DNA from: Paracoccus versutus | GTDB taxonomy: Bacteria; Pseudomonadota; Alphaproteobacteria; Rhodobacterales; Rhodobacteraceae | DNA length: 49,685 nucleotides | Direction: 5' to 3' | Assembly (NCBI RefSeq): GCF_000763885.1 | Contig: NZ_JRKO01000043.1 | Location: 1-49,685, forward strand | Part shown: in pieces, positions 42,927 through 49,685 of the stretch | How the letters are laid out: each line of letters starts with the position of its first letter | Position numbering within the stretch: position 1 is the first letter of the stretch | Program-made: the position numbers and the translations under genes | The notes under the pieces: generated by a model | What the model was told of the DNA's origin: nothing | Database searches by the model: none | Seen by the model: only the letters and a program-made list of their open reading frames with translations

Positions 42927-43508
42927 TCATGGCCGGTATATCAAGCGGACTCCGCCGCTCAAATCAAGAACGTGATCGCCGCTGCCCTCGCCCGAGGGCC
43001 GAAACTCCATCCGCCCCGCCGTCAGCCGGCCGAAAGGGGCAAGCACATTGACCTCGTCCTCCGAGAGCAGCGTGCCCTCGGTGGTCGAGGCCAGCAGTTC
43101 GGGCGCGGTCAGCACCCAGCCGTCGGCGGTGGTCATGCGCACCCCCTCGCCCAGCCGGACCTGCTGGTCCGCCATCGAGGCGGCGCCGGCGCTGACATCC
43201 GCCGCCCGCCCGTCGCTGGCGCGCAGGGTCATGCGCACCGCCTGCGCCTGGGCGCCGCTGGTGCGATCGCCGGGCAGCGCCTCGGCGGCCGAGATGCTCA
43301 GCTGCGCGCCGTCGCGGGTCACGCCGGCATAGGTCGGGCTCGTCACCGCCTGCCGCTCGGCCAGCTCGCGCGGGTCCACGTCGGCATAGGGGATGCTCGC
43401 CTCGGGGTCGGGCTTGCGGCCCAGCAGGAACAGCACCGACAGGATCGCCAGCGCCGTCAGCGGCAGGAGCACCCGCAGCCAGGCCACGATGCGCGAGCGG
43501 GTGCCCAC
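42927..43508 (-). CDS. lptC: LPS export protein LptC
   Basis: A 193-residue protein with a single N-terminal membrane anchor (VLLPLTALAILSVLFLLG, about residues 13-30) and a periplasmic beta-jellyroll of LptC type. The likely start is GTG at 43508, two bases after the kdsD stop, giving MGTRSRIVAWLRVLLPL. It links LptB2FG to LptA. Sequence conservation in this family is low; the call rests on topology and position. Confidence 0.85.
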   Translation of the reverse strand: MGTRSRIVAWLRVLLPLTALAILSVLFLLGRKPDPEASIPYADVDPRELAERQAVTSPTYAGVTRDGAQLSISAAEALPGDRTSGAQAQAVRMTLRASDGRAADVSAGAASMADQQVRLGEGVRMTTADGWVLTAPELLASTTEGTLLSEDEVNVLAPFGRLTAGRMEFRPSGEGSGDHVLDLSGGVRLIYRP

Positions 43509-43510
43509 CG

Positions 43511-44458
43511 TCAGACAAGCCCCGTGCGCAGGAAGTCGTGGATATGGATCAGCCCCGCCGGCATCCCTTCGGGCGTGACCACGAACAGGCAGGTGATGCG
43601 GCGTGCCTGCATCTCGGCCAAGGCCGCCTCGGCCAGCGCGTCGGGGCCGATGGTGCGCGGGTTGCGGGTCATCACCTTGGCGGCGCTATGGTCCAGAAGG
43701 CCCTGCATGTGCCGCCGCAGGTCGCCGTCGGTGATGATGCCGGTCAGCCGCCCCGCGGCATCCGTCACCCCGGTCACGCCGAAGCTTTTCTGGCTGATGG
43801 TCAGCAGCGCCTCGGCCATGGGCGCGGTCTCGGCCACCAGCGGCATGTCCCGGTGCATCAGGTCGGCCACCTTGGACAGTTTCGCGCCCAGCTTGCCGCC
43901 GGGGTGGAAGGTGCGGAAATGCTCGGGGGTGAACTGGCGATGCTCCATCAGCGCCACGGCCAGCGCATCGCCCAGCGCGATGGTCATGGTGGTCGAGGTG
44001 GTGGGCACGATGCCGGTGCCGCAGGCCTCGGGCGCCGCGGGCAGGACCAGCGCCACGTCGGCCTGGCGCAGCAGCGTCGATTGCGGCCGGCCGGCAACGC
44101 CGATCAGCGGGATCTGGAAGCGGCGGGTATGGGCGATCAGGTCGGCCAGCTCCGGCGTCTCGCCGGAATTGGACAGCACCAGCGCCACGTCGCCCTGCGT
44201 CACCATGCCCAGGTCGCCATGGCTCGCCTCGGCCGGATGGACGAACTGCGCCGGCGTCCCGGTCGAGGCCAGAGTCGCGGCGATCTTGCGCCCGACATGG
44301 CCGGACTTGCCCATGCCGGACACGACCACCCGGCCGCGCGCGGCCAGGACGGTCTCGACCGCGCGGTCGAAGCTGTCGCCAAGGCCGTCGGCCAGCAGGG
44401 CCAGCCCCTCGGCCTCGGTGCGGATCACCCTGCGGGCGGTATCGAGATATGCGCTCAT
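43511..44458 (-). CDS. kdsD: arabinose-5-phosphate isomerase (KpsF/GutQ family)
   Basis: A 315-residue enzyme making arabinose 5-phosphate for Kdo synthesis. An N-terminal SIS domain (about 30-170, VVVSGMGKSGHVGRKIAATLASTGTP-type, with LSNSGETPEL) is followed by two CBS domains (about 200-315). The segment HPAEASHGDLGM is diagnostic. It sits before lptC in the conserved LPS locus and, with waaA at 6 kb, completes the Kdo theme. Confidence 0.95.
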   Translation of the reverse strand: MSAYLDTARRVIRTEAEGLALLADGLGDSFDRAVETVLAARGRVVVSGMGKSGHVGRKIAATLASTGTPAQFVHPAEASHGDLGMVTQGDVALVLSNSGETPELADLIAHTRRFQIPLIGVAGRPQSTLLRQADVALVLPAAPEACGTGIVPTTSTTMTIALGDALAVALMEHRQFTPEHFRTFHPGGKLGAKLSKVADLMHRDMPLVAETAPMAEALLTISQKSFGVTGVTDAAGRLTGIITDGDLRRHMQGLLDHSAAKVMTRNPRTIGPDALAEAALAEMQARRITCLFVVTPEGMPAGLIHIHDFLRTGLV

Positions 44459-44468
44459 GGCCCGCTAC

Positions 44469-45083
44469 CTAGTGATGGAAGATGTCGTTTTCATCCCCCC
44501 AGCCCAGCAGGTCCAGGTGGGCACGGGTGGGAAGAAAGTCGAAACAGGCCTGCGCCAGGCCCAGCCGCCCCTCGCGCGCCAGTCGCTTTTCCAGCTCGGC
44601 CTTGAGCGCGTGCAGGTGCAGCACGTCCGAGGCGGCATATTCCCGCTGCGCCTCGGACAGTTCCGCCGCGCCCCAGTCGCTGGTCTGCTGCTGCTTGGAG
44701 ATGTCGACGCCGACCAGGTCCGAAAGCAGGTATTTCAGCCCGTGCCGGTCGGTATAGGTGCGCACCATCTTGCTGGCGATCTTGGTGCACCAGACCGGCT
44801 TCGTCGCCACGCCGAAGGCCGCCTCCAGCGCGGCGATGTCGAAACGCCCGAAGTGGAAAAGCTTCAGCACCTGGGGATCTGCCAGCATCCGCACCAGGTT
44901 CGGCGCCGCGCGCTGGCCCTGGGCGATCTGCACCAGATGCGCATTGCCGTCGCCCGAGGACAGCTGCACCAGGCACAGCCGGTCGCGGCGCGGGTCCAGC
45001 CCCATCGTCTCGGTGTCGATGGCCACGACCGGGCCCAAGTCCAGGTCGTCCGGCAGGTCGTTGCGGTAAAGGGTAATCGTCAT
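44469..45083 (-). CDS. rnd: ribonuclease D-like 3'-5' exonuclease (short form)
   Basis: A 204-residue DEDDy exonuclease. The first acidic pair is in VAIDTETMG (Asp23, Glu25), then FHFGRFDIAAL, and the late YAASDVLHLHAL supplies Tyr and Asp. It lacks the C-terminal HRDC domains of E. coli RNase D, which is normal for the short form found upstream of kdsD in alphaproteobacteria. It probably trims tRNA or other RNA 3' ends. It is the first gene of the rnd-kdsD-lptCAB transcript. Confidence 0.88.
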   Translation of the reverse strand: MTITLYRNDLPDDLDLGPVVAIDTETMGLDPRRDRLCLVQLSSGDGNAHLVQIAQGQRAAPNLVRMLADPQVLKLFHFGRFDIAALEAAFGVATKPVWCTKIASKMVRTYTDRHGLKYLLSDLVGVDISKQQQTSDWGAAELSEAQREYAASDVLHLHALKAELEKRLAREGRLGLAQACFDFLPTRAHLDLLGWGDENDIFHH

Positions 45084-45266
45084 CTGTGGCTTCTCGGGCT
45101 GCGGCTTTGGGCTGCTGTAACCCCATTGCCCCCGCCTGCGCCAGCCCCGGCGTTGGCTGTCGGCATCCTGCGGCCCATCGTCGCGGCCCGCAGGGGAAGG
45201 TGGCGCAGATGCGCAACAATCCCGACTATTTCAGTCGAAACCAGATCGAATATCCGAGTAAAATAC

Positions 45267-45294
45267 TTGTGCATCCTGAGACCGGCCATATAAC
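45267..45294 (+). promoter_or_regulatory. putative promoter of the TonB-dependent receptor
   Basis: TTGTGC (45267-45272), 16 bases, TATAAC (45289-45294), in an AT-richer stretch. The 245 bp gap between rnd and the receptor contains no other gene. No iron-box palindrome was clear by eye. Confidence 0.45.
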
Positions 45295-45328
45295 TCGCGC
45301 CAGTTTCGAACGAATCAAGGCAATGACC

Positions 45329-47335
45329 ATGAAATTGCGTCGTATTATCCCGCTGGCGGGCGTGTCCTCGCTTGCCCTGGCGACCGCCCTTTACGCACAG
45401 GACAACCAGAACGCCGAGACCGTGGTCCTCAATCCGATCACCCTGGTCGCCGACGGCCAGGAGAACGTCGAGGCGACCGGCGGCGTCTCCGTCACCGCCG
45501 AGGACATCGAGGCGATGCAGCCCGCCGATGTCTCGGAACTCTTCGCGCGCGATTCCGCGATCACCGTTTCGGGCGGCGCCGGCCCGGCCAAGCGCATCCA
45601 TGTCTTCGGGCTGGAGCAGTCGAACCTGGCCGTGACCGTGGACGGCGTGCCGCAGGGGCCGACCAGCTGGCACCATACCGGCTCGAACGTGATCGACCCG
45701 GCCTTCCTGAAGTCCGTCGAGGTCGAGGCCGGCGCCGCCGCCGCCGATGCCGGCTTCGGCGCGGCGGCGGGTGCCGTGCGCTATGAGACGGTCGGCGCCA
45801 AGGATCTGCTGACCGATGGCCGCAACCAGGGCGGCCGCGTCGGCCTGTCCTATGGTTCGAACGGCCGGGGCGTCACGGGCTCGCTGGCCGGCTACGGGGT
45901 TTATGAGGGCTTCGACTGGTTCGCCATGGTCCACGGCACCGACGGCAAGAATTATGAGAACGGCGACGGCTACGAGGTGGTCGGGACCGAGCCGGGCACA
46001 CGCGGCGCTCTGGTGAAGCTGGGCTACGAGGCCGAAGGCCACCGCCTTGAACTGGCCATCGACCACACCGAGGACGACGGCGACCGCACCATCAAGATGA
46101 ACATGGACCTGAATGCGGACAAGCTGGTCTATCCGCTGACGGTCACGCGCAATTCGGTCAGCCTGAAATACAGCTCGACCGCGCCGACCGACGCCTGGGA
46201 CCCCGAGGCGATGCTCTACATCACCGAGAACAAGTATGAGCGCCCGGACTACGCCCCCGGCGCCACGAACGGCGACATGAACTTGAAAAACCGCACCATC
46301 GGCGGCCACATCAAGAACACCTATGCGTTGGGTCCGGGCAACATCACCTCGGGCATCGACTGGGCCTATAACGACTACGATGTCGACAATTACGGCGACA
46401 CCGACCGGCGTTACTGGACCATGGAAACGATGCAGATCGGCGCCTTCGTGCAGGGCCGGTTCGAATTCGACAACGGCATCGACCTGTCCACCGGCGCCCG
46501 CGTCGACCATCACCGCTTCACCGACTGGAACGGCGAGCGCGTCAGCGACACCGGCGCCAGCATCAACGGCACCATCTCCTATGAATTCGCCGAGGGCTAC
46601 GAAGTCTTCGCCGGTGCCTCGCATACCTGGCTGGGCTACAAGTTCGGCGAATATGCCCTGCTGCACGCGCGCAGTTCGGACCTTTATGTCGCCGACGACT
46701 TCGAGCCCTCCGAGGCCCGGAACATCAAGCTGGGCCTGAACGCCAACCAGGGCAACTGGACCGGCAACCTGACCTTCTTCGACACCCGCCTGAAGAACAT
46801 GGGCGAGTTCATATTTGATGAAGAGCCCTATTATCTGGGCAATGTCGATGAATACCGCAGCAAGGGCTTCACCTTGCAGGGCACCTACAGCTGGGGCTCG
46901 GGCCGCATCGGCGGCAGCTTCACCAAGGCCGATGTGTCGCAAAACGGTATCGACGTGCTCCCCGGCGGCGGCACTGCGGTCCCGGTCGGCAAGGTGGCTA
47001 CGCTGTTCGTCGACCAGGAAATCGCGCAATATAACCTGAAGGTCGGCGCTTCGGTCGAATGGGCCGACAAACTCGCTAGCAGCGACATGACCGAGGCCGG
47101 CTTCTACGACCAAAGCTCGTATACGGTGGTGAACCTCTACGGCGAATGGCGTCCGCAGAACTATGAAAACATCGTGGTTCACCTTGGAATCGACAACGTG
47201 TTCGACCGCACCTATTACGAGCGTTCGAGCTATGTCGAGCGTGACGTCTATCGTGGCGACGTTCTGGCGCGCGACATCGACCCGCTCTACGCCCCCGGCC
47301 GCACCGTCACGCTGGGCGTGAAGATGGACTTCTGA
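45329..47335 (+). CDS. TonB-dependent outer-membrane receptor, probably for an iron chelate or haem
   Basis: A 668-residue beta-barrel receptor. Signal peptide MKLRRIIPLAGVSSLALATA (cleavage near LYA), a TonB-box-like ETVVL just after it, a plug (about 45-165: SVTAEDIEAMQPADVSELF, then VFGLEQSNLAVTVDGVPQG) and a barrel ending in GVKMDF with the terminal Phe. The start at 45329 is eight bases after AAGG; an ATG at 45323 is also in frame. Codon and composition look native. It stands alone, with a promoter and terminator of its own. It could supply the ABC system at 2-5 kb, but they are 40 kb apart and the substrate is unknown. Confidence 0.9.
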   Translation: MKLRRIIPLAGVSSLALATALYAQDNQNAETVVLNPITLVADGQENVEATGGVSVTAEDIEAMQPADVSELFARDSAITVSGGAGPAKRIHVFGLEQSNLAVTVDGVPQGPTSWHHTGSNVIDPAFLKSVEVEAGAAAADAGFGAAAGAVRYETVGAKDLLTDGRNQGGRVGLSYGSNGRGVTGSLAGYGVYEGFDWFAMVHGTDGKNYENGDGYEVVGTEPGTRGALVKLGYEAEGHRLELAIDHTEDDGDRTIKMNMDLNADKLVYPLTVTRNSVSLKYSSTAPTDAWDPEAMLYITENKYERPDYAPGATNGDMNLKNRTIGGHIKNTYALGPGNITSGIDWAYNDYDVDNYGDTDRRYWTMETMQIGAFVQGRFEFDNGIDLSTGARVDHHRFTDWNGERVSDTGASINGTISYEFAEGYEVFAGASHTWLGYKFGEYALLHARSSDLYVADDFEPSEARNIKLGLNANQGNWTGNLTFFDTRLKNMGEFIFDEEPYYLGNVDEYRSKGFTLQGTYSWGSGRIGGSFTKADVSQNGIDVLPGGGTAVPVGKVATLFVDQEIAQYNLKVGASVEWADKLASSDMTEAGFYDQSSYTVVNLYGEWRPQNYENIVVHLGIDNVFDRTYYERSSYVERDVYRGDVLARDIDPLYAPGRTVTLGVKMDF

Positions 47336-47358
47336 TCCATCCCGCAGGTAGACAGCAA

Positions 47359-47384
47359 AGGCCCCCTTCGCGGGGGCCTTTTTC
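47359..47384 (+). terminator. intrinsic terminator of the TonB receptor gene
   Basis: Stem GGCCCCC (47360-47366) / GGGGGCC (47372-47378), loop TTCGC, followed by TTTTT. It lies 24 bp after the stop codon. Confidence 0.85.
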
Positions 47385-47410
47385 TATGCCTGAACCGGCA
47401 AAGATGATGT

Positions 47411-47438
47411 TTGAAATATCATGATAGCCATGTTAGAC
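47411..47438 (+). promoter_or_regulatory. promoter with internal palindrome before the XRE regulator gene
   Basis: TTGAAA (47411-47416) and TTAGAC (47433-47438) are 16 bases apart. A perfect 10 bp palindrome TATCATGATA (47417-47426) lies in the spacer, a classic place for a repressor operator. Autoregulation by the XRE protein is likely but inferred. Confidence 0.55.
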
Positions 47439-47467
47439 ATCCATCATCAAGGATTGGAAATCAGCGC

Positions 47468-47725
47468 ATGATGACCTCGGCCCAGATGCGTGCGGCGCGT
47501 GCCCTTCTTGGCATCGACCAGAAGCGGCTCGCCGAACTCTCGGGCCTGTCGGTTCCCACCATCCAGCGCATGGAGGCCAGCGACGGCAATGTGCGCGGCG
47601 TGGTCGAAAGCCTGACCCGCGTGGTCGAGGCGCTGGAGGCCGCCGGGATCGAGCTGATCGGCGAAGGCGCCGCCAGCCCCCAGGGCGGGCGCGGCGTGCG
47701 GCTGAAATCCGGTCCGCAGACGTAA
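47468..47725 (+). CDS. small XRE-family (HTH) regulator
   Basis: An 85-residue protein consisting almost only of a helix-turn-helix: ARALLGIDQKRLAELSGLSVPTIQRMEASDG. The C-terminal ALEAAGIELIGEG is the usual ending of single-domain XRE proteins of alphaproteobacteria. Start ATG at 47468; the next codon is also ATG. It lies 66 bp before a SulP transporter gene on the same strand and may control it together with itself. Confidence 0.85.
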   Translation: MMTSAQMRAARALLGIDQKRLAELSGLSVPTIQRMEASDGNVRGVVESLTRVVEALEAAGIELIGEGAASPQGGRGVRLKSGPQT

Positions 47726-47791
47726 TCGCGACGGCGACCGCCGACGAAAGCCGACGATCCCGCCGCCTCCTTGACCAAGGTGCGGCCCCAG

Positions 47792-49459
47792 ATGAACCAG
47801 CAGGCAATCGCAGCGCCCGGATTTGCGCCGCTGTTCACCCCGAAACTGATCACCGTCCTGCGCGAGGGCTATGGCGCGGCCGAGCTGCGCGCCGATGCCC
47901 TGGCCGGGCTGACCGTCGCCATCGTGGCGCTGCCCCTGTCGATGGCCATCGCCATCGCCTCCGGCGCCTCGCCGGCGCAGGGGCTCTATACCGCCATCAT
48001 CGGCGGCTTCCTGGTCTCGGCGCTGGGCGGCTCGCGCTACCAGATCGGCGGGCCGGCGGGGGCCTTCATCGTGCTGGTCGCCGGGATCGTGGCGCAGCAC
48101 GGCATGTCGGGGCTGATCCTTGCGACCTTCATGTCGGGGCTGATGCTGGTCGCGATCGGGTTCTTGCGGCTGGGCACCTTCATCAAGTTCATCCCCTTCC
48201 CGGTGACGGTCGGCTTCACCGCCGGCATCGCCGTCATCATCTTCACCAGCCAGCTGAAGGAAATCTTCGGCCTGGCGCTGACCCATGAACCGGGCGAGCT
48301 GGTCGAGAAGATCCCGGCGCTGTGGCAGGCCCGCGCCAGCCTGTCCCCCGCCGCGCTGGGGATCGCGCTGGGGACCGTCGCGGTGATCCTGGGGCTGAAG
48401 CGCGCCCGCCCGCACTGGCCCGGCATGCTGATCGCCGTGACGCTGGCCGCGGGCATCACCGCGGCAACGGGGGCGGATGTCGCGACCATCGGCAGCCGCT
48501 TCGGCGGCATCCCCTCGACCTTGCCCGCCCCGGCGCTGCCGGAGTTTTCGCTGGAGAAGGCCCTGGCGCTTCTGCCCGCGGCGGTGTCCCTGACGCTGCT
48601 GGGCGCCATCGAATCGCTGCTTTCGGCGGTGGTCGCCGACGGCATGACCGGCCGCCGGCACCGCTCGAATTGCGAACTGGTGGCGCAGGGGGTGGCGAAC
48701 ATGGGTTCGGCGCTGTTCGGCGGCATCTGCGTCACCGGCACCATCGCGCGGACCGCGACCAACGTGCGCTCGGGCGCGCATGGGCCGATGGCGGGGATGC
48801 TGCATGCGCTGTTCCTGCTGGGCTTCATGCTGCTGGCGGCGCCATTGGCATCCTATATCCCCCTGGCAGCACTGGCCGGCGTGCTGGCGGTCGTCGCCTG
48901 GAACATGATCGAGAAACCCGCCATCGCCATCCTGCTGCGCTCGGGCTGGGGCGAGGCGGCGGTGCTGCTGGTCACTTTCGGGCTGACGATCTTCCGCGAC
49001 CTGACCGAGGCCATCGTCACGGGCCTGGCGCTCGGCTCGGTGCTGTTCATCCAGCGCATGAGCCAGGCGGTAGGGGTCGAGGCGCTGGTCGGCGCCGACA
49101 TGGCCGACAGCAGCCGGCCGCGCCCGGACCAGCCGCAGCCGCGCGACGTGGTGGTCTATCGCATCTCGGGGGCGCTGTTCTTCGGCGCCACCGCCTCGAT
49201 CGGCTCGGTGCTGGATCGCATCCAGGACGGGTTCCGGGTGCTGGTGGTGGATTTCAGCGCCGTGCCCTTCCTGGATTCCACCGGCGCCAACATGATCGAG
49301 GGGCTGGCGCACAAGGCACAGCGCCGCGGCATCGCGCTGTGGCTGACCGGCACCAGCCGCGACATCCGCCGGGTGCTGCTGACGCATGGGCTGCGCCGCC
49401 CGCTGGTGCATTACGCACCTACGGTCGACGAGGCGCTGCGCCGGCGTCACGGGTCATAG
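47792..49459 (+). CDS. SulP-family anion transporter with STAS domain
   Basis: A 555-residue inner-membrane transporter. The membrane part (about 25-420) starts FTPKLITVLREGYGAAELRADALAGLTVAIVALPLSMAIAIASG, the SulP signature, with ten or more helices such as YQIGGPAGAFIVLVAGIVAQHG. The C-terminal STAS domain (about 450-550) contains VLVVDFSAVPFLDSTGANMIEGLA. Family substrates are sulfate, bicarbonate or dicarboxylates; Na+-dependent bicarbonate uptake is one option here. The start at 47792 is an ATG; an upstream TTG would add seven residues. Substrate not predictable. Confidence 0.9.
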   Translation: MNQQAIAAPGFAPLFTPKLITVLREGYGAAELRADALAGLTVAIVALPLSMAIAIASGASPAQGLYTAIIGGFLVSALGGSRYQIGGPAGAFIVLVAGIVAQHGMSGLILATFMSGLMLVAIGFLRLGTFIKFIPFPVTVGFTAGIAVIIFTSQLKEIFGLALTHEPGELVEKIPALWQARASLSPAALGIALGTVAVILGLKRARPHWPGMLIAVTLAAGITAATGADVATIGSRFGGIPSTLPAPALPEFSLEKALALLPAAVSLTLLGAIESLLSAVVADGMTGRRHRSNCELVAQGVANMGSALFGGICVTGTIARTATNVRSGAHGPMAGMLHALFLLGFMLLAAPLASYIPLAALAGVLAVVAWNMIEKPAIAILLRSGWGEAAVLLVTFGLTIFRDLTEAIVTGLALGSVLFIQRMSQAVGVEALVGADMADSSRPRPDQPQPRDVVVYRISGALFFGATASIGSVLDRIQDGFRVLVVDFSAVPFLDSTGANMIEGLAHKAQRRGIALWLTGTSRDIRRVLLTHGLRRPLVHYAPTVDEALRRRHGS

Positions 49460-49505
49460 CGGTCCTGCACGCGGGGCGCCGGTTTCCCCGCTGCTTGCCT
49501 CCGGC

Positions 49506-49529
49506 GGGGATATTTGTCCACGGAAGACC
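49506..49529. repeat. dispersed ~22 bp motif (copy G)
   Basis: GGGGATATTTGTCCACGGAA from 49506, a diverged copy in forward orientation in the 95 bp convergent gap between the SulP gene and purU. The first half matches the consensus less well than copies C-F. Confidence 0.45.
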
Positions 49530-49554
49530 GGGGCTGGGGGTGGGGGGCGCTGTT

Positions 49555-49685
49555 TCAGCCCATTCTTTCGGATGCGTAGCTTCCTGGCGAGGCGGGGAAG
49601 ACCACAGTCTTGTTGCCGTTGAGGAACACCCGGCGGTGGATATGGGCGTGGATGGCGCGGGCCAGGACCTGGCTTTCGACGTCGC
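49555..49685 (-). CDS. purU: formyltetrahydrofolate deformylase, C-terminal part
   Basis: The last 43 codons of a minus-strand gene cut by the right edge. The product ends with DVESQVLARAIHAHIHRR, then VFLNGNKTVVFPASPGSYAS and ERMG. The D-V-E-x-x-V-L-A-R-A and NKTVVF motifs are the conserved C-terminus of PurU, which hydrolyses 10-formyl-THF to formate and THF. The ~11-residue tail after VVF is longer than in E. coli. Confidence 0.88.
   Translation of the reverse strand, partial: DVESQVLARAIHAHIHRRVFLNGNKTVVFPASPGSYASERMG

Overview
The window looks like a chromosomal segment of a Rhodobacteraceae alphaproteobacterium, most likely Paracoccus or a close relative. This rests on the very high G+C, the petP-petR regulator pair, the rimP-nusA-ylxR-infB order, the rnd-kdsD-lptC-lptA-lptB-hpf-ptsN order and the mutT-argJ-PPIase operon next to secA. 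Nearly all of it is tightly packed housekeeping sequence in which genes commonly overlap by 1 to 4 bases. No rRNA, tRNA, transposase, phage gene or CRISPR array was seen.

Layout. (1) 1-5.5 kb is an iron-siderophore or haem module: a siderophore-esterase-like hydrolase and a truncated secreted protein on the minus strand, diverging from a YncE-like beta-propeller, a periplasmic binding protein, a FecCD permease and an ATPase. (2) 5.5-14.5 kb holds DUF1178, waaA and rpe on minus, then hslO, a Nudix hydrolase, cca, an ABC exporter, an RNA uracil methyltransferase and a lipoprotein L,D-transpeptidase on plus. (3) 14.5-19.7 kb is the odd stretch. It has a small secreted protein, a twelve-unit tandem array of 121-125 bp repeats, a CAP-domain lipoprotein, a Tat-exported L,D-transpeptidase, a three-copy 187 bp repeat, and a TopAI/YjhQ-like toxin-antitoxin pair preceded by an attenuator-like leader. 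(4) 19.7-25.9 kb carries hemH, a methyltransferase, comF, grxC, a nitrilase-family gene, a MarR regulator, ubiG and pip. (5) 26-38 kb carries rimP-nusA-ylxR-infB, a 42-residue microprotein, mutT-argJ-PPIase and secA. (6) 37.7-45.1 kb carries petR/petP, ilvE, a 64-residue protein, ptsN, hpf, lptB, lptA, lptC, kdsD and rnd. (7) 45.3-49.7 kb carries a TonB-dependent receptor, an XRE regulator with a SulP transporter, and the 3' end of purU.

How the genes fit together. The iron module, the TonB receptor and ferrochelatase point to iron/haem acquisition and use. WaaA, KdsD and LptABC cover Kdo production, Kdo transfer to lipid A and LPS transport. The two L,D-transpeptidases and the CAP lipoprotein act on or near the cell wall. 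RimP/NusA/InfB, Hpf, Cca and the RNA methyltransferase serve transcription and translation.

The strongest unexplained signal is at convergent gene ends. Of eight convergent junctions, seven have space, and each of those holds repeated or strongly palindromic DNA: the 124 bp array, the 187 bp triplication, a dispersed ~22 bp motif (at four junctions), or a long hairpin.
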